The translations under genes and the position numbers were made by a program. Positions 52,188 to 61,655 of a stretch of DNA of 64,000 nucleotides are shown here, piece after piece (the first letter of the stretch is position 1; every line of letters begins with the position of its first letter). The notes under the pieces were generated by a model. That model saw only the letters and a program-made list of their open reading frames with translations, was not told where the DNA came from and made no database searches. Location: the NCBI GenBank assembly GCA_019894765.1, contig JAGXNT010000075.1, forward strand, positions 9,451 through 73,450. The letters are read 5' to 3'. This stretch comes from Candidatus Heimdallarchaeota archaeon. Its GTDB lineage: Archaea > Asgardarchaeota > Heimdallarchaeia > JABLTI01.

Positions 52188-53633
52188 TTATCTCTCACTC
52201 ACCCTACTAAAATCGATTTTCCTGATTTGTCTTTGAGAAATATTAGAAATAACAGGAATACCAACCAAACTTACTTTCGGAGAGATTGCTCCCACACTAA
52301 CTCTTTGACCATTTTTACCACAATACGCTGGAAAGCTTCCCAAGTTTTTGGACATACCAATAATATCTCCAAGAATTGTATATAGATTTCCAATAATTGA
52401 GAAATTAGTTACATAGTCACCAAGCTCGCCTTTATCGATTTTACGACCATATTGTGCATCCAACTGAAAATTCCCATGAGTTGTGTCAGCATTACCACCA
52501 AATGAATCACAAACATAGAGACCGTTTTTCGTATCTTGAAGTAATTCCTCAAAAGTTAAATCACCTGGTTCAAAAAAGGTGTTACTTTGTCTTACTTGTG
52601 GATAATGCAAACAATTTTCAGCTCGTCCATTACTTGTAGGTATTGCATTCATTTCAGTTGCAGTTTCTCTGCTTTGAAGAACATCTAATAAAATTCCATC
52701 TTCAACAATCATAGTTCCAGAAGCTTTTACTCCTTCATCATCAAAATAATACTCACCGTATCCCTTATAGCTGGCATCATCAATTATAGTAACTTTTTCT
52801 GAACCAATTTTACTTCCAATTCGATTTGCTAGAGGAGAATGACCTGCTAGTAAAAGATCAGATTCAACTGAATGACAAAATTCATGACATAAATTCCAAC
52901 CCATTTCTTCATTTAGAATAACAGGTTGCTCTTTTGGTTTGATTAATTTTGCTTGGGCAATCTCAGGTAAAGTAACGATAAAGTTTGTGAGGAAATCCTC
53001 AAAAGAGATATTTTCAAGAATTTCGATACCACCAACCCCACCAAAACCAACAGACCTAACGCGCTGAAAATTACCTGGGCTAATTAATGAGGAACCTAAG
53101 AATAGACTAGCTCGAATAAGTATTTGTTCAATTTCAGATCCTTCAGAGCTTATGAATAATTTTTGAGTATGATTCTCAATCAACTTCAAATCTAAGACAT
53201 TTATGATATTAACTCGAGAGTTTATTCTAGTGTTAATCCAATTTAAGAGGTCTATACGTTCGACTTGCTCTAAATATTGAGGGTGTTTTTTACACTCATC
53301 GGTAACACTGGTTTTCCTTTGAGATACTTCAGCAAGATTAATTTTCGAATCGGGATTGTTTTTCGCTGTTTTTCTCGCACTTGTTATGGCATTCTGAACT
53401 GCTTTCTTGATAGAAGCATTATCTATTGAAGAAGTCGAAGCAAATCCCCAACAATTCTTGTAAAGAACCCTAATACCAATTCTTTCCTCTAAATTGGTAT
53501 TTACACCACATATAGAATTATTTCGTAACCCAGTAAAATTTGAAAACTCATTCTCCACTCGAATATCAACGTAATCAGCTTCTGCTTTTAAAGCATAATC
53601 TAGCGCATCAGTTGCTTGAGGGGAGAGAGTCAT
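52188..53633 (-). CDS. tldD: TldD family metallopeptidase, HExxH variant
   Basis: A 481-residue TldD: N-terminal ADYVDIRVENEFSNFTGLRN, the zinc motif region NLCHEFCHSVESD near 245-257, and SNTFFEPGD, GLYVCDSFGGNADTTHGNFQL later with the third metal ligand region. Most TldD proteins have HExxxH (HEAIGHGLE); here the codons read HEFCH, one residue shorter, matching the classic HExxH. I read the DNA twice and it is in frame. Forms the catalytic half of the TldD/E protease. Confidence 0.85.
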   Translation of the reverse strand: MTLSPQATDALDYALKAEADYVDIRVENEFSNFTGLRNNSICGVNTNLEERIGIRVLYKNCWGFASTSSIDNASIKKAVQNAITSARKTAKNNPDSKINLAEVSQRKTSVTDECKKHPQYLEQVERIDLLNWINTRINSRVNIINVLDLKLIENHTQKLFISSEGSEIEQILIRASLFLGSSLISPGNFQRVRSVGFGGVGGIEILENISFEDFLTNFIVTLPEIAQAKLIKPKEQPVILNEEMGWNLCHEFCHSVESDLLLAGHSPLANRIGSKIGSEKVTIIDDASYKGYGEYYFDDEGVKASGTMIVEDGILLDVLQSRETATEMNAIPTSNGRAENCLHYPQVRQSNTFFEPGDLTFEELLQDTKNGLYVCDSFGGNADTTHGNFQLDAQYGRKIDKGELGDYVTNFSIIGNLYTILGDIIGMSKNLGSFPAYCGKNGQRVSVGAISPKVSLVGIPVISNISQRQIRKIDFSRVSER

Positions 53634-53731
53634 TTCATATTATCCTTTAATTCACTTTAAATAAGAATCATTTGTAATTATTACAACTCATTATTTAAAA
53701 GTAAATAATTAGAATGATTTTAAAAAACAAA

Positions 53732-54124
53732 TTAAGAATTACTTGAGTTGTGATGGGCAAATCGGAGGATAGTCAATGCACTGTTTTTGGCTTGTTGGGC
53801 ATCTTCGAGAGTAAAATAGTTTAGAGGTGTGCCATCTGGTTTGTTTTCTAAATCTCTACATTTCGTAAAGAAATCATTGACATAGTGACATGCTTTTTTG
53901 ACATCTTCTGGAATGGTGTAGGTTTCTTTTACAATACGTAATAAGGCAATTAAATTATCACCAAAAGTAGATTCATTGCTTATTGATAATACTGCCTTCA
54001 ACGCAGCTGTTGAAGCTTGCTGAGATGTAAAACACGACCAAGAATATCTTCCTTTATTCAATAAAAGCTCAGCTATATCAATTAACTCTTGCGAGTAAAT
54101 CAACCAATCTTTGTTTCGAGTCAT
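53732..54124 (-). CDS. HEPN domain protein
   Basis: A 130-residue HEPN-family protein (PF05168-like): W-L-x-YSQELIDIAELLLNKGRYSWSCFTSQQASTAALKAVL (shown in pieces: LLLNKGRYSW and QQASTAALKAVL), the standard first two helices, then a helical rest. The R-x4-6-H catalytic motif is not clear, so it may be a non-catalytic antitoxin-like or nucleotidyltransferase-partner type; no MNT gene is adjacent. It sits downstream of uS9 and upstream of tldD on the same strand. Confidence 0.8.
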   Translation of the reverse strand: MTRNKDWLIYSQELIDIAELLLNKGRYSWSCFTSQQASTAALKAVLSISNESTFGDNLIALLRIVKETYTIPEDVKKACHYVNDFFTKCRDLENKPDGTPLNYFTLEDAQQAKNSALTILRFAHHNSSNS

Positions 54125-54258
54125 TTGTAAATCAACTTTGAATTTCGAAATTATGTAATAATAATGGGATAACTACTTGAGATGAAAAATCTCAAGTAAA
54201 TAACTATAAAGAAAATAAACAGAGTGGAAAAAATCCACTGCTTATTTCTAATAACAAT

Positions 54259-54669
54259 CTAACGATATGATTTTTGATAACGAGCTCTCGCTCCTGGTCC
54301 GCCAGCTTTCTTTTCTTCTCTCCTTCGAGAATCAGCAACCAAGATAGATCTATCGTAATGCATGAATTTGCTTCGGAGTTCAGGATCTTGGGTCCATTTT
54401 ACTAGAGCTCGACCAATTGCGGTTCTAGCAGCATCTGCTTGACCAACAATTCCTCCTCCCATAACTTTGATGATAATGTCAATAGAATTAATGACTTTAT
54501 CTCCAGCAATTATAAGTGGTTCTTGTATTTTCATTCGAGCTAATTCAGATGGATAAACCTCGAGTGGAATGGAATTTATGCGGATTCTGCCTTTGCCAGC
54601 TTTAGTTGTAGCTCGAGCAACTGCAGTTTTTCTCTTTCCAGAAGTTAAAACAATTCTTTTTGAAGACAT
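54259..54669 (-). CDS. rps9: 30S ribosomal protein uS9
   Basis: A 136-residue uS9: [20 protein letters not shown] at the start, [20 protein letters not shown] in the middle, and the basic tail ending [11 protein letters not shown] that reaches the P-site tRNA. ATG at 54669 has GGTG 9 bases upstream; the GTG at 54681 adds four residues. It follows uL13 by 19 bases in the operon rpoD-eL18-uL13-uS9. Confidence 0.95.
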   Translation of the reverse strand: MSSKRIVLTSGKRKTAVARATTKAGKGRIRINSIPLEVYPSELARMKIQEPLIIAGDKVINSIDIIIKVMGGGIVGQADAARTAIGRALVKWTQDPELRSKFMHYDRSILVADSRRREEKKAGGPGARARYQKSYR

Positions 54670-54688
54670 TATAATTTTCACCTAGTTT

Positions 54689-55150
54689 TTATTCCTTGTA
54701 ATTAGGATCCAATTTAGGATCATAATTCCATCCTAATTGTATACAAAGCTCGCCAACTGAGATTCTTTTAACTGTTAGTTTTGTAGAATCTGCTTCTGGA
54801 ATCTTGATTAATTTTGCTTTCTCGAATTCTTTTGGAATTGAAATATGACATTTCAAACGATGAAATGCATTTTTTCCTTTAGGTTTTTTGTATGGCAGCA
54901 TTCCTCGAATTACTCTTCTAACGAATCTGTCTGGGAGTCGATAATGGAAGGGACCTCTTAGCGGGTTATACTTACTTCTAATATCTAACTTTGCTTTGTA
55001 TTCTTTTATTACAGATGCAGGTTTTCCAGAAATAACAATTTTTTCAACATTAACTATATCAACTGTTTCTCCTGTCAATAATCTCTTAGCAACTTTTGAA
55101 GCTAAGCGACCTAGGATTGCTCCTTCTGCATCGACTACTGTATTAGGCAT
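54689..55150 (-). CDS. rpl13: 50S ribosomal protein uL13
   Basis: A 153-residue uL13: VVDAEGAILGRLASKVAKRLL near the start, YNPLRGPFHYRLPDRFVRRVIRGMLPYKKPKGKNAF in the middle (shown partly: RGMLPYKKPKG is the family core). The second ATG (MPNTVV, 55150) has GGAG 9 bases upstream and is preferred over the one at 55159. Third gene of the rpoD operon. Confidence 0.95.
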   Translation of the reverse strand: MPNTVVDAEGAILGRLASKVAKRLLTGETVDIVNVEKIVISGKPASVIKEYKAKLDIRSKYNPLRGPFHYRLPDRFVRRVIRGMLPYKKPKGKNAFHRLKCHISIPKEFEKAKLIKIPEADSTKLTVKRISVGELCIQLGWNYDPKLDPNYKE

Positions 55151-55170
55151 TTTTTGCATCTCCGATTGTT

Positions 55171-55542
55171 TTATGCAAGAATTCGAACTCTCTTGAGCTC
55201 TGTTGCTGGTAATTCCATTAAGTCTCTTAATGTAATTGCTTTTCCGCCAGCTTTTGTTATCTTCTCTATGGCAACTTCGCTGAAATTCAATGCTGCGACT
55301 ATATAGCTGCCCGTTATCTCTCCTGAAGCTAAGACTTTTCCAGGAACAACAACCAATTCACCTTTCCTAGCATATCTACTGATTTTGCTAAGATTAATTG
55401 CAGGTCTTATTCTTCTGGGCTTTCCTAACCTTTTGGAAAGAACATTCCAAAAATTGTGCTTCTTATCAGCAGCACCTTTTTTTCTCAAATCGCGTATTAG
55501 CGCGACGGTATTAGGATCAGATGGCCCTGTGGGTTTTGGCAA
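55171..55542 (-). CDS. rpl18e: 50S ribosomal protein eL18 (L18e)
   Basis: About 123 residues of eL18: KPTGPSDPNTVALIRDLRKKG, RLGKPRRIRPAINLSKISRY and VVPGKVLASGEITG are typical. I prefer the TTG at 55542, which matches the family's short N-terminus before TGP and follows GGAGG, though the spacing of 11 bases is long; TTG at 55566 would add eight residues. It lies between rpoD and uL13. Confidence 0.93.
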   Translation of the reverse strand: MPKPTGPSDPNTVALIRDLRKKGAADKKHNFWNVLSKRLGKPRRIRPAINLSKISRYARKGELVVVPGKVLASGEITGSYIVAALNFSEVAIEKITKAGGKAITLRDLMELPATELKRVRILA

Positions 55543-55591
55543 TTTCTCACAATCCTCCGTCTTCAATTATTGAAAACTTTAATTGGATTAA

Positions 55592-56425
55592 TCATTTTTT
55601 CTGCTTTAGAAATTTCTCCAAAGCGACTTTATATTCATTCTCGAAATCCTTAGCTTTACTTTTGAGGATTTCGGTTGCTTTCTTAAAGGCTACCACCGGT
55701 GGTAATGCACCAGTAGTTTCAAGTAAGAAAATGTAATCTCCTTCAACTTGACCCATTTTTAATGAATCATAACTGCATGCATTAGTACAGAGATCGCAGA
55801 GTAAACATAATAAAGGATCAGTTAGTTTGACCACTTTTTTATTTACTTCCAAGATGTTTAATGGACAAGCATCGACGCATTCCATACAGTTTGTACATTT
55901 TGAAGGGTCTTGTTGAACAAGAGGATAATATCGATAACTGCAAGTTACTGCAGGTGACCATTTTGCATGCTGTTTTCCTCGTCCCATCATTGCAATTGCT
56001 TCCAAAGTTATTTTTTGGCCAGCACCAAGTTTTGCAATTGGTATTTTATCAGAAACCGGTCTTATTTTGTCATCGTTAGACTCGAGGTCTTTAGTATAGA
56101 CTACCTTTGTCTCGTTGTCACCAGCTTCTGCTTCAAGTGTTAATGGTACAGAACAAAACTGACAGCCTTCTCCACCGCAATTTTCACACTCACTTGCGAC
56201 TGTAAATTCATCGGCAGGAGTTGTTAGAGGTACAAGACCAAGTCTGTGAGCAACCATTTCATCAAGAACAGGGGAAGTATTCTCAACTAAAATTATATCT
56301 TCAATTGCTAATGTAGGTACCTCTGAGATAATGGTTCTGCGAAGAGCATTCACAAAAGTAAAATTGCTTCCTCTTATGACGAAACGAAGCTTGTTATTCT
56401 TATTTTCAATTACCTCTATTTCCAT
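55592..56425 (-). CDS. rpoD: DNA-directed RNA polymerase subunit D (Rpb3/RpoA homologue) with Fe-S domain
   Basis: A 277-residue RpoD. The assembly domain starts with RGSNFTFVNALRRTIISEVP. A zinc-binding quartet is C80, C83, C88, C91 (CENCGGEGCQFC). A ferredoxin-like domain has two full [4Fe-4S] sets: C177, C180, C183, C187 and C207, C210, C213, C217. RpoD dimerises with RpoL to nucleate RNA polymerase assembly. Both clusters are intact, as in the two-cluster archaeal forms. It heads the operon with eL18, uL13 and uS9. Confidence 0.95.
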   Translation of the reverse strand: MEIEVIENKNNKLRFVIRGSNFTFVNALRRTIISEVPTLAIEDIILVENTSPVLDEMVAHRLGLVPLTTPADEFTVASECENCGGEGCQFCSVPLTLEAEAGDNETKVVYTKDLESNDDKIRPVSDKIPIAKLGAGQKITLEAIAMMGRGKQHAKWSPAVTCSYRYYPLVQQDPSKCTNCMECVDACPLNILEVNKKVVKLTDPLLCLLCDLCTNACSYDSLKMGQVEGDYIFLLETTGALPPVVAFKKATEILKSKAKDFENEYKVALEKFLKQKK

Positions 56426-56629
56426 AGTAAATCACGGCATAATACATTGTCCTCTAGATTTATATCAAGAAAAGGACAATTTTGATACGTATCAGTTCTC
56501 GAATGTTTGAAATTAACTTATAAAGTTTTTCAACACGATGAACTTTAATAAGTCATTTAATAGTCACAAAACAAATTATTTTAAACTAGGAGAATTACAC
56601 ATCAATTAGGAATTTATGGATGGATTACA

Positions 56630-57157
56630 ATGCGTGGTATGATTATTGGAAGATTTCAGCCGTTTCATAATGGCCATCTCAATGCTATAAAATTTATTTT
56701 AGACGAAGTTGACGATTTGATAATAATAATTGCTGCTTCTCAACAAAGTCATCAACCAGATAATCCATTCACTGCTGGAGAAAGGTATGATATGATTCAT
56801 AATACCTTGGTGCAAGAATTCAAAGATCTTACTCGAGTTATTATCATTCCAGCAAATGATGTAAAGGATAATGGACTCTGGGTTGCACATATAACTCGAT
56901 TAGTTCCGAAATTCGACATTGTTTACTCTAATAATCCATTAACCGAATATCTATTCTCACAAGCAGGAATAGAAGTGAAAAGGCCACCTCTTTATGAGAG
57001 AAAAGAATTCAGTGCAAACCACATTCGTGATTTAATGAAGAAAAACAAAGAAGAATGGAAAGATCTAGTTCCAAAAGCAGTTGTTAAAGTGATAAAAGAA
57101 ATAAAGGGAGTAAAAAGAATACAAACTGTAAATTCCTCAGATGAACTTAGGTTGTAA
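56630..57157 (+). CDS. nadM: nicotinamide-nucleotide adenylyltransferase (archaeal NadM type)
   Basis: A 175-residue nucleotidyltransferase: GMIIGRFQPFHNGHLNAI (H-x-x-H motif HNGH, near 17-20), SQQSHQPDNPFTAGERYDMI and, near the C-terminus, the ISTxR-like SANHIRDLM. It makes NAD+ from NMN and ATP. Length is normal for archaeal NadM. Its last 11 bases overlap the end of the convergent alkylguanine transferase gene. Confidence 0.93.
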   Translation: MRGMIIGRFQPFHNGHLNAIKFILDEVDDLIIIIAASQQSHQPDNPFTAGERYDMIHNTLVQEFKDLTRVIIIPANDVKDNGLWVAHITRLVPKFDIVYSNNPLTEYLFSQAGIEVKRPPLYERKEFSANHIRDLMKKNKEEWKDLVPKAVVKVIKEIKGVKRIQTVNSSDELRL

Positions 57158-57521
57158 ATTCGTATCTGAATACTTTTAGATTTATTTTCCCGCTAATTAC
57201 TTCTACACCTTCATCTCTAAGCATTGCAGCTTTTTCTTTTACAGCTCCAGGAGCTCCTCCACGAAAGTTTCCTAGAGCACCATCAGATTTTATCACACGA
57301 TGACAAGGAATGTAGGGACCACATGGATTATTTCTCATTGTTGTACCCACAGCTCTAGCAGTAGGTTTAAACTTAGGATTTCTACGAAACAATTCCTGTG
57401 CTAAGTCACCATAGGTTGTAACTTTACCTTTCGGAACTTCAGCTAGGAGTCTCAGAATTGCTTGTTGATAAGGACCTAATTTTGTTAATTTCTTTTCATC
57501 TTCAGCGGTTATCTCGTACAT
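57147..57521 (-). CDS. ogt: methylated-DNA--protein-cysteine methyltransferase domain protein (Ogt/MGMT)
   Basis: A 124-residue protein equal to the C-terminal domain of O6-alkylguanine-DNA alkyltransferases: GPYQQAILRLLAEVPKGKVTTYGDLA, RAVGTTMRNNPCGPYIPCHRVI (shown partly) with the PCHRV alkyl-acceptor cysteine, and LGNFRGGAPGAVKEKAAML. It lacks the N-terminal domain of classical Ogt, which may be seen in small archaeal forms. ATG at 57521 is preferred over the GTG at 57530. Tail-to-tail with nadM. Confidence 0.9.
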   Translation of the reverse strand: MYEITAEDEKKLTKLGPYQQAILRLLAEVPKGKVTTYGDLAQELFRRNPKFKPTARAVGTTMRNNPCGPYIPCHRVIKSDGALGNFRGGAPGAVKEKAAMLRDEGVEVISGKINLKVFRYEFTT

Positions 57522-57608
57522 TAGAATCACAAAACATTATACTACTTCTTATTTTGATTCTAATTAGTAAATAATCTTGCGAAAAATATCATTAAAAAAA
57601 CTATAAAA

Positions 57609-58670
57609 CTAGGATTTATTTGGTTCACAATAAATAATACCAGGACCACCTTCCGAACCCTCTACTTCAAATTCCGCATTAGTTATGGTTTTTGCAATTT
57701 CAATATTAGTGAATGTATGCAGAGTAATCTTACCTGTTTCAATAACAGAAGGATAATCAGAAATAGTCATCCAGATGATTAATTGATCAGCTAGATGATA
57801 ATCAATAGGTTTTCCATATTTAATTTGCTGAATTAAATTTTCTGCTGCGATTTTTCCAATCTCTTCAGCTGGAACACCTTTTCTACCTAAAGAATCACCT
57901 GCAAGATAAGTTTGATGATTTGTCTTCGCCCAAAGTGTTATTCCAGTCCCCGGACCAGCATGTGGATCATACTTAGGTTTACACCATAATGGTTCTATTT
58001 TACCGATTTTTAATTTATGTTTTTTAAATTCCTCAGTTGCAGAAGTAATCATCCTGTCAACTATATGTTCTGGCAATTGGACAGCATGAGCAGCTCCATC
58101 AATTGGTTCAACCTCAAGAGGTTTTTCTAATTTGTAATGAATAGGTTTTAATCGCAATTTTGGTTGAACATCACATGATAATGTTCCATTGCCCTTAGGA
58201 TAATGTCCTCTTCGTCCCAAGCAAAAAACGACATCAACACCAATGTCTTTCATCATTTCTAAGAAAACAGATCGAAGATAATCATAAGGAGGAGCCATAG
58301 GGACATCTGTCCCACCCTTCATTAACAATTTAACTTCATTCGGTGCATGAACAGCTATCGGAAGAATTGCTTGGAGAAGTAATGATAAGCTTCCAGCCGT
58401 TTTAACATCAATTTCATATTCACCACCCCGAATTTCCCCAGGGAAGAACTTTATCTTTTGAGAACCCACACTAACGCCTTCAGTCTTCGCATTACAAAGT
58501 TCACCAATCGTTTTAACAGCAAAAGTATGTTGATTCCTCAAACCGGGTTTAGATCGCTTAGCTCTAATATTATATATCTCAAGTGGTTTTCGAAACAAAG
58601 TAGCCAACGCTATTGAATTTCTAACAATTGATCCCCCACCTTCAAGAATACTACCGTCAATTCTTATCAT
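57609..58670 (-). CDS. rtcA: RNA 3'-terminal phosphate cyclase
   Basis: A 353-residue RtcA: MIRIDGSILEGGGSIVRNSIA, RAKRSKPGLRNQH, GSLSLLLQAILPIA, GGTDVPMAPPYDYL (the RtcA GGTDV motif) and HLADQLIIWM (the C-terminal His region of family members). It converts RNA 3'-phosphates to 2',3'-cyclic ends through an adenylated His. I use ATG 58670 because family members begin just before IDGS; the longer frame to 58733 would lie inside the NOG1 gene. Overlaps the NOG1 stop (58657) by 14 bases. Confidence 0.92.
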   Translation of the reverse strand: MIRIDGSILEGGGSIVRNSIALATLFRKPLEIYNIRAKRSKPGLRNQHTFAVKTIGELCNAKTEGVSVGSQKIKFFPGEIRGGEYEIDVKTAGSLSLLLQAILPIAVHAPNEVKLLMKGGTDVPMAPPYDYLRSVFLEMMKDIGVDVVFCLGRRGHYPKGNGTLSCDVQPKLRLKPIHYKLEKPLEVEPIDGAAHAVQLPEHIVDRMITSATEEFKKHKLKIGKIEPLWCKPKYDPHAGPGTGITLWAKTNHQTYLAGDSLGRKGVPAEEIGKIAAENLIQQIKYGKPIDYHLADQLIIWMTISDYPSVIETGKITLHTFTNIEIAKTITNAEFEVEGSEGGPGIIYCEPNKS

Positions 58671-59778
58671 CTTCGTCAAAGAAAATCCACTCGATTTTAT
58701 CACTAGATTTGGATTTATGTATCTCATCCTCAATTAATTTCTTTTCCTCTTTAACAAATAATTTCTTTTCAGGAATTTCTTCAATAACAATTAAAATAAT
58801 CTTCTCGAGTTGATCGACGTTTTTCTCAATTGTAGCTATCCTTTCTAGTTTCCCAACAATGTTTTCAGCATTCTGAAGTTGAGCATCAGAAAGTATATCC
58901 TTCTTATTTATGAAGGCTTGAATTGGAATTTCTGGGAAAGTAGCTTTTATTTCATTGAATAGATTCAATTGTTGATTCATTTTGAGAGGTGATTCCTCTG
59001 TAGGGTCATATAAGAAGACAATGTAATCAGTAAGATGTTTTAATGCTAAAATACTTCGCATCTCAATATCATTTCTTGCATGTAAAGGCCTATCAAGAAG
59101 ACCGGGAGTATCAAGTAGTTGGATAGAATCAAATTCTCTCTTACGATGACCATAAACTAATTCTCTTGTTGTAAATGGATAAGCAGCGATTTCTGGATTT
59201 CCAGTTGATATTAATTTCACAAAACTTGACTTTCCAGCATTTGGTGCTCCAGCAAAAGCAATTGTTTTCTCAAAAAGATTGAAATCTGGAACTTTCGACA
59301 GCTGTATTTTTGCTGTGATTAATTCATCTAATGGCTCTTTTAGTTTCTTAATAGTAGAACCAATTCGTCCTATAGCTTCTTTTCTTATACTCTTTGCTTC
59401 ATCTGAGTCTTCGCTTTGACCTAGTTTTCTAGAAACTTCTCGTTCTATACTTTTGAGAGATTTCTTGGTATTGTTAATTCTTGATAAAGAAGTCTTTAGT
59501 TTTTCAATGCCATAAAGAACTTCGATTAAGTCCCTGTGAAAGGGATGCAAATCTTGAATTATTGGAAAACTAGAGACAATTTTATCTAACCGTTCCTCTA
59601 AATCAGGGAATAAATGTCTAAATTGTCGAAAATACAAGGTCTTGTAGAATGAATAATCCGATCTCTTTTTCTTGAGCTTTCTAGGTAAATTCACTCTAAT
59701 TTTCTTCAATTGAGAGAACACAATATCAGCTAATTTATCCGAAGTGGGTATATGAGGTATTCTCTTAAATTGACTCAA
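58657..59778 (-). CDS. NOG1-type GTPase (OBG/HflX superfamily), ribosome assembly
   Basis: A 373-residue NOG1: an N-terminal helical domain starting FKRIPHIPTSDKLADIV, LHPFHRDLIEVLYG (NOG1 DIHPFYADLLNVLY), then RKEAIGRIGSTIKKLKEPLD and the G domain with AGAPNAGKSSFV, PFTTRELVYGH, DTPGLLDRPLHARNDIEM and NKKD. NOG1 helps assemble the large ribosomal subunit. It lacks the C-terminal extensions of yeast Nog1, as expected for archaea. Start TTG with AAAGGTG 8 bases upstream. Overlaps rtcA by 14 bases. Confidence 0.92.
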   Translation of the reverse strand: MSQFKRIPHIPTSDKLADIVFSQLKKIRVNLPRKLKKKRSDYSFYKTLYFRQFRHLFPDLEERLDKIVSSFPIIQDLHPFHRDLIEVLYGIEKLKTSLSRINNTKKSLKSIEREVSRKLGQSEDSDEAKSIRKEAIGRIGSTIKKLKEPLDELITAKIQLSKVPDFNLFEKTIAFAGAPNAGKSSFVKLISTGNPEIAAYPFTTRELVYGHRKREFDSIQLLDTPGLLDRPLHARNDIEMRSILALKHLTDYIVFLYDPTEESPLKMNQQLNLFNEIKATFPEIPIQAFINKKDILSDAQLQNAENIVGKLERIATIEKNVDQLEKIILIVIEEIPEKKLFVKEEKKLIEDEIHKSKSSDKIEWIFFDEDDKN

Positions 59779-59831
59779 AGCAAAATCACCTTTGATTGGT
59801 GGTGTTAAAACGAAGGAAACTAGTATATTAG

Positions 59832-60755
59832 TTATTTCTCTTCTGTGCTTCTTGAGATATACTCTTGAAGTATTTCATCGAGGAGCCTTTTACCTTTAAG
59901 ACCATATTTGGCTTCATCTTGTTGTTTTTGAACACCAGATAAGACCTTTTGAATGAAAACGTCCTCAACTGGTTTAAAAACTATCTCTGCGGATGGAATA
60001 ATCTTCTTAATTCCATCAGCTATTTCTTGAGCAGTAACCCAGAGACCATCAACATTTACAATCTCAAAATCGAGATCCTTACTTCTCCATAAATTAATTA
60101 GAATTTGAACAGCATCATCAATGAAAACGATTGGAATCTTTGTTTCAGGAGGAACTTCCGCGATGTAAGGTTTGCCTTTTACTGCTTCTTCAACCATTTG
60201 AGTAGGATAAGGGGTAATGCCTAGAAAAGGATCTCTTCCAGGTCCAACAACAACGGGAAATCTAACTGCTCTAAAATTGATATCATATTTTTTAGAGTAA
60301 ATTGAACCCATAATCTCAGTGCACAATTTGAAGGAGCTATAAATCGTCCATGGATCAAGAAGATCTTCTTCAGTAAATGGGGGTTTCCTATCTGGACCAA
60401 AAACAGTAGCTGAACTCGGATAGATTATTGTTTTTATATTGTACTTTCGAGCTGCATCCAAGACGTTTATTGTTCCTTCAACATTTGTTTTGAAGGCTTT
60501 ATAGGGATCATCTTCAGTTATTGGAGGTAAGATGGCAGCTAAATGAAATATTGTTGTAAATTCATATTTCTCACAGACAGCATCTAAATCTTTACTTTTG
60601 GAAATATCTCCTTTTTCTAGGATAATTCCTTTAGCTTTATCTTTCACTTTTTTCAAATCAATGTCAAAAATAACAACTTCCTTCTCAGCTTCGAGAAGTC
60701 TTTCTGCCAAGTTAAAACCTATGAACCCAGCACCGCCTGTGATAAGAATTGCCAT
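59832..60755 (-). CDS. NAD-dependent epimerase/dehydratase (short-chain extended family)
   Basis: A 307-residue extended SDR enzyme: ILITGGAGFIGFNLAERLL (Rossmann glycine motif near residues 3-21), IFHLAAILPP, PSSATVFGPDRKPP (catalytic Ser/Thr), YSSFK as the YxxxK motif near 140-144, and RFPVVVGPGRDP. Substrate is likely a nucleotide sugar or a related compound; nearby genes do not resolve it. AAGG upstream of ATG. Next to the nitrilase-family gene on the same strand. Confidence 0.85.
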   Translation of the reverse strand: MAILITGGAGFIGFNLAERLLEAEKEVVIFDIDLKKVKDKAKGIILEKGDISKSKDLDAVCEKYEFTTIFHLAAILPPITEDDPYKAFKTNVEGTINVLDAARKYNIKTIIYPSSATVFGPDRKPPFTEEDLLDPWTIYSSFKLCTEIMGSIYSKKYDINFRAVRFPVVVGPGRDPFLGITPYPTQMVEEAVKGKPYIAEVPPETKIPIVFIDDAVQILINLWRSKDLDFEIVNVDGLWVTAQEIADGIKKIIPSAEIVFKPVEDVFIQKVLSGVQKQQDEAKYGLKGKRLLDEILQEYISRSTEEK

Positions 60756-60833
60756 ATTGAATAACCTTCAATTACTACCTTAATTATTAAACATGATAAG
60801 CTATTTTTAAAGCTAGCTTCTTTTAATAATAAA

Positions 60834-61655
60834 TTAACTTTTTTTAAGGTCTTGCTTCATCATGGGGGTATACAAATCAACACGACGATCCATGAAAGCA
60901 TGATTGTTAGCAGTAATCATTTTATTTCTAGCTAAGGTCGGATCAATTTCAACCACTTTTACAACCTCTTCGACTTCTGATGCTTGTACTAGGAGTTCCA
61001 TTTTTGGACTAGTAACTTGACTTTGACCTGTAAAAGTCAATTTCGAATTTGGTCGAATGTCATCACCTACACGATTTGCTGTTATTGTGAATATTCTGTT
61101 TTCAATTGATCGTGCCAACATTGTTCTTTGAGAAAAAGGTAACACGAGATTTGCAGGATGACAAATGATATCAGCACCATGCAAGGCTAAAATACGAGCC
61201 ACTTCCGGGAAGTACCAGTCAAAACAAACCATAATGCCAATTTTAGCAGAACCTAAATCATAGATTTTGAAGGGACCATTTCCTGCATCAAAGAATTTCT
61301 TTTCGTTATTGAATAAGTGTATTTTTCGATATACATCAATGAACCCTTCGGGTCCAACAAGAACTGCTGAATTATAAAATTCATCTTCTGATACTTTCTC
61401 GCAAATACCTGCGACAATATGAGTGTTTGTTTCCCTAGCCACATCAATCCAAGCTTTAGTTGAAGGACCATCTGGAACTTTTTCACCCAATTTCTTTAGT
61501 TCTTTTTTATTAATGAAGAGATAACCAGAAGTGCATAATTCTGGCAAAACAAGTAAATCTGCTTCTGCTCCTTCTCTTATCAACTCTATTGAACGTTCTA
61601 AATTTCTTGCAACCTCACCAAAAACTGGTTTTAATTGGATGAAACCAACTTTCAT
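60834..61655 (-). CDS. carbon-nitrogen hydrolase (nitrilase superfamily)
   Basis: A 273-residue C-N hydrolase with the catalytic triad visible: Glu in LVLPELCTSGYLF (near residues 36-48), Lys in YRKIHLFNNEKKFF (near 113), and Cys in IGIMVCFDWYFPEVAR (near 145). The family hydrolyses amides such as N-carbamoyl compounds, omega-amides or nitriles. Length and layout match the branch of beta-ureidopropionase/omega-amidase, but the substrate is not set. GGTG precedes the ATG by about 8 bases. Confidence 0.9.
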   Translation of the reverse strand: MKVGFIQLKPVFGEVARNLERSIELIREGAEADLLVLPELCTSGYLFINKKELKKLGEKVPDGPSTKAWIDVARETNTHIVAGICEKVSEDEFYNSAVLVGPEGFIDVYRKIHLFNNEKKFFDAGNGPFKIYDLGSAKIGIMVCFDWYFPEVARILALHGADIICHPANLVLPFSQRTMLARSIENRIFTITANRVGDDIRPNSKLTFTGQSQVTSPKMELLVQASEVEEVVKVVEIDPTLARNKMITANNHAFMDRRVDLYTPMMKQDLKKS

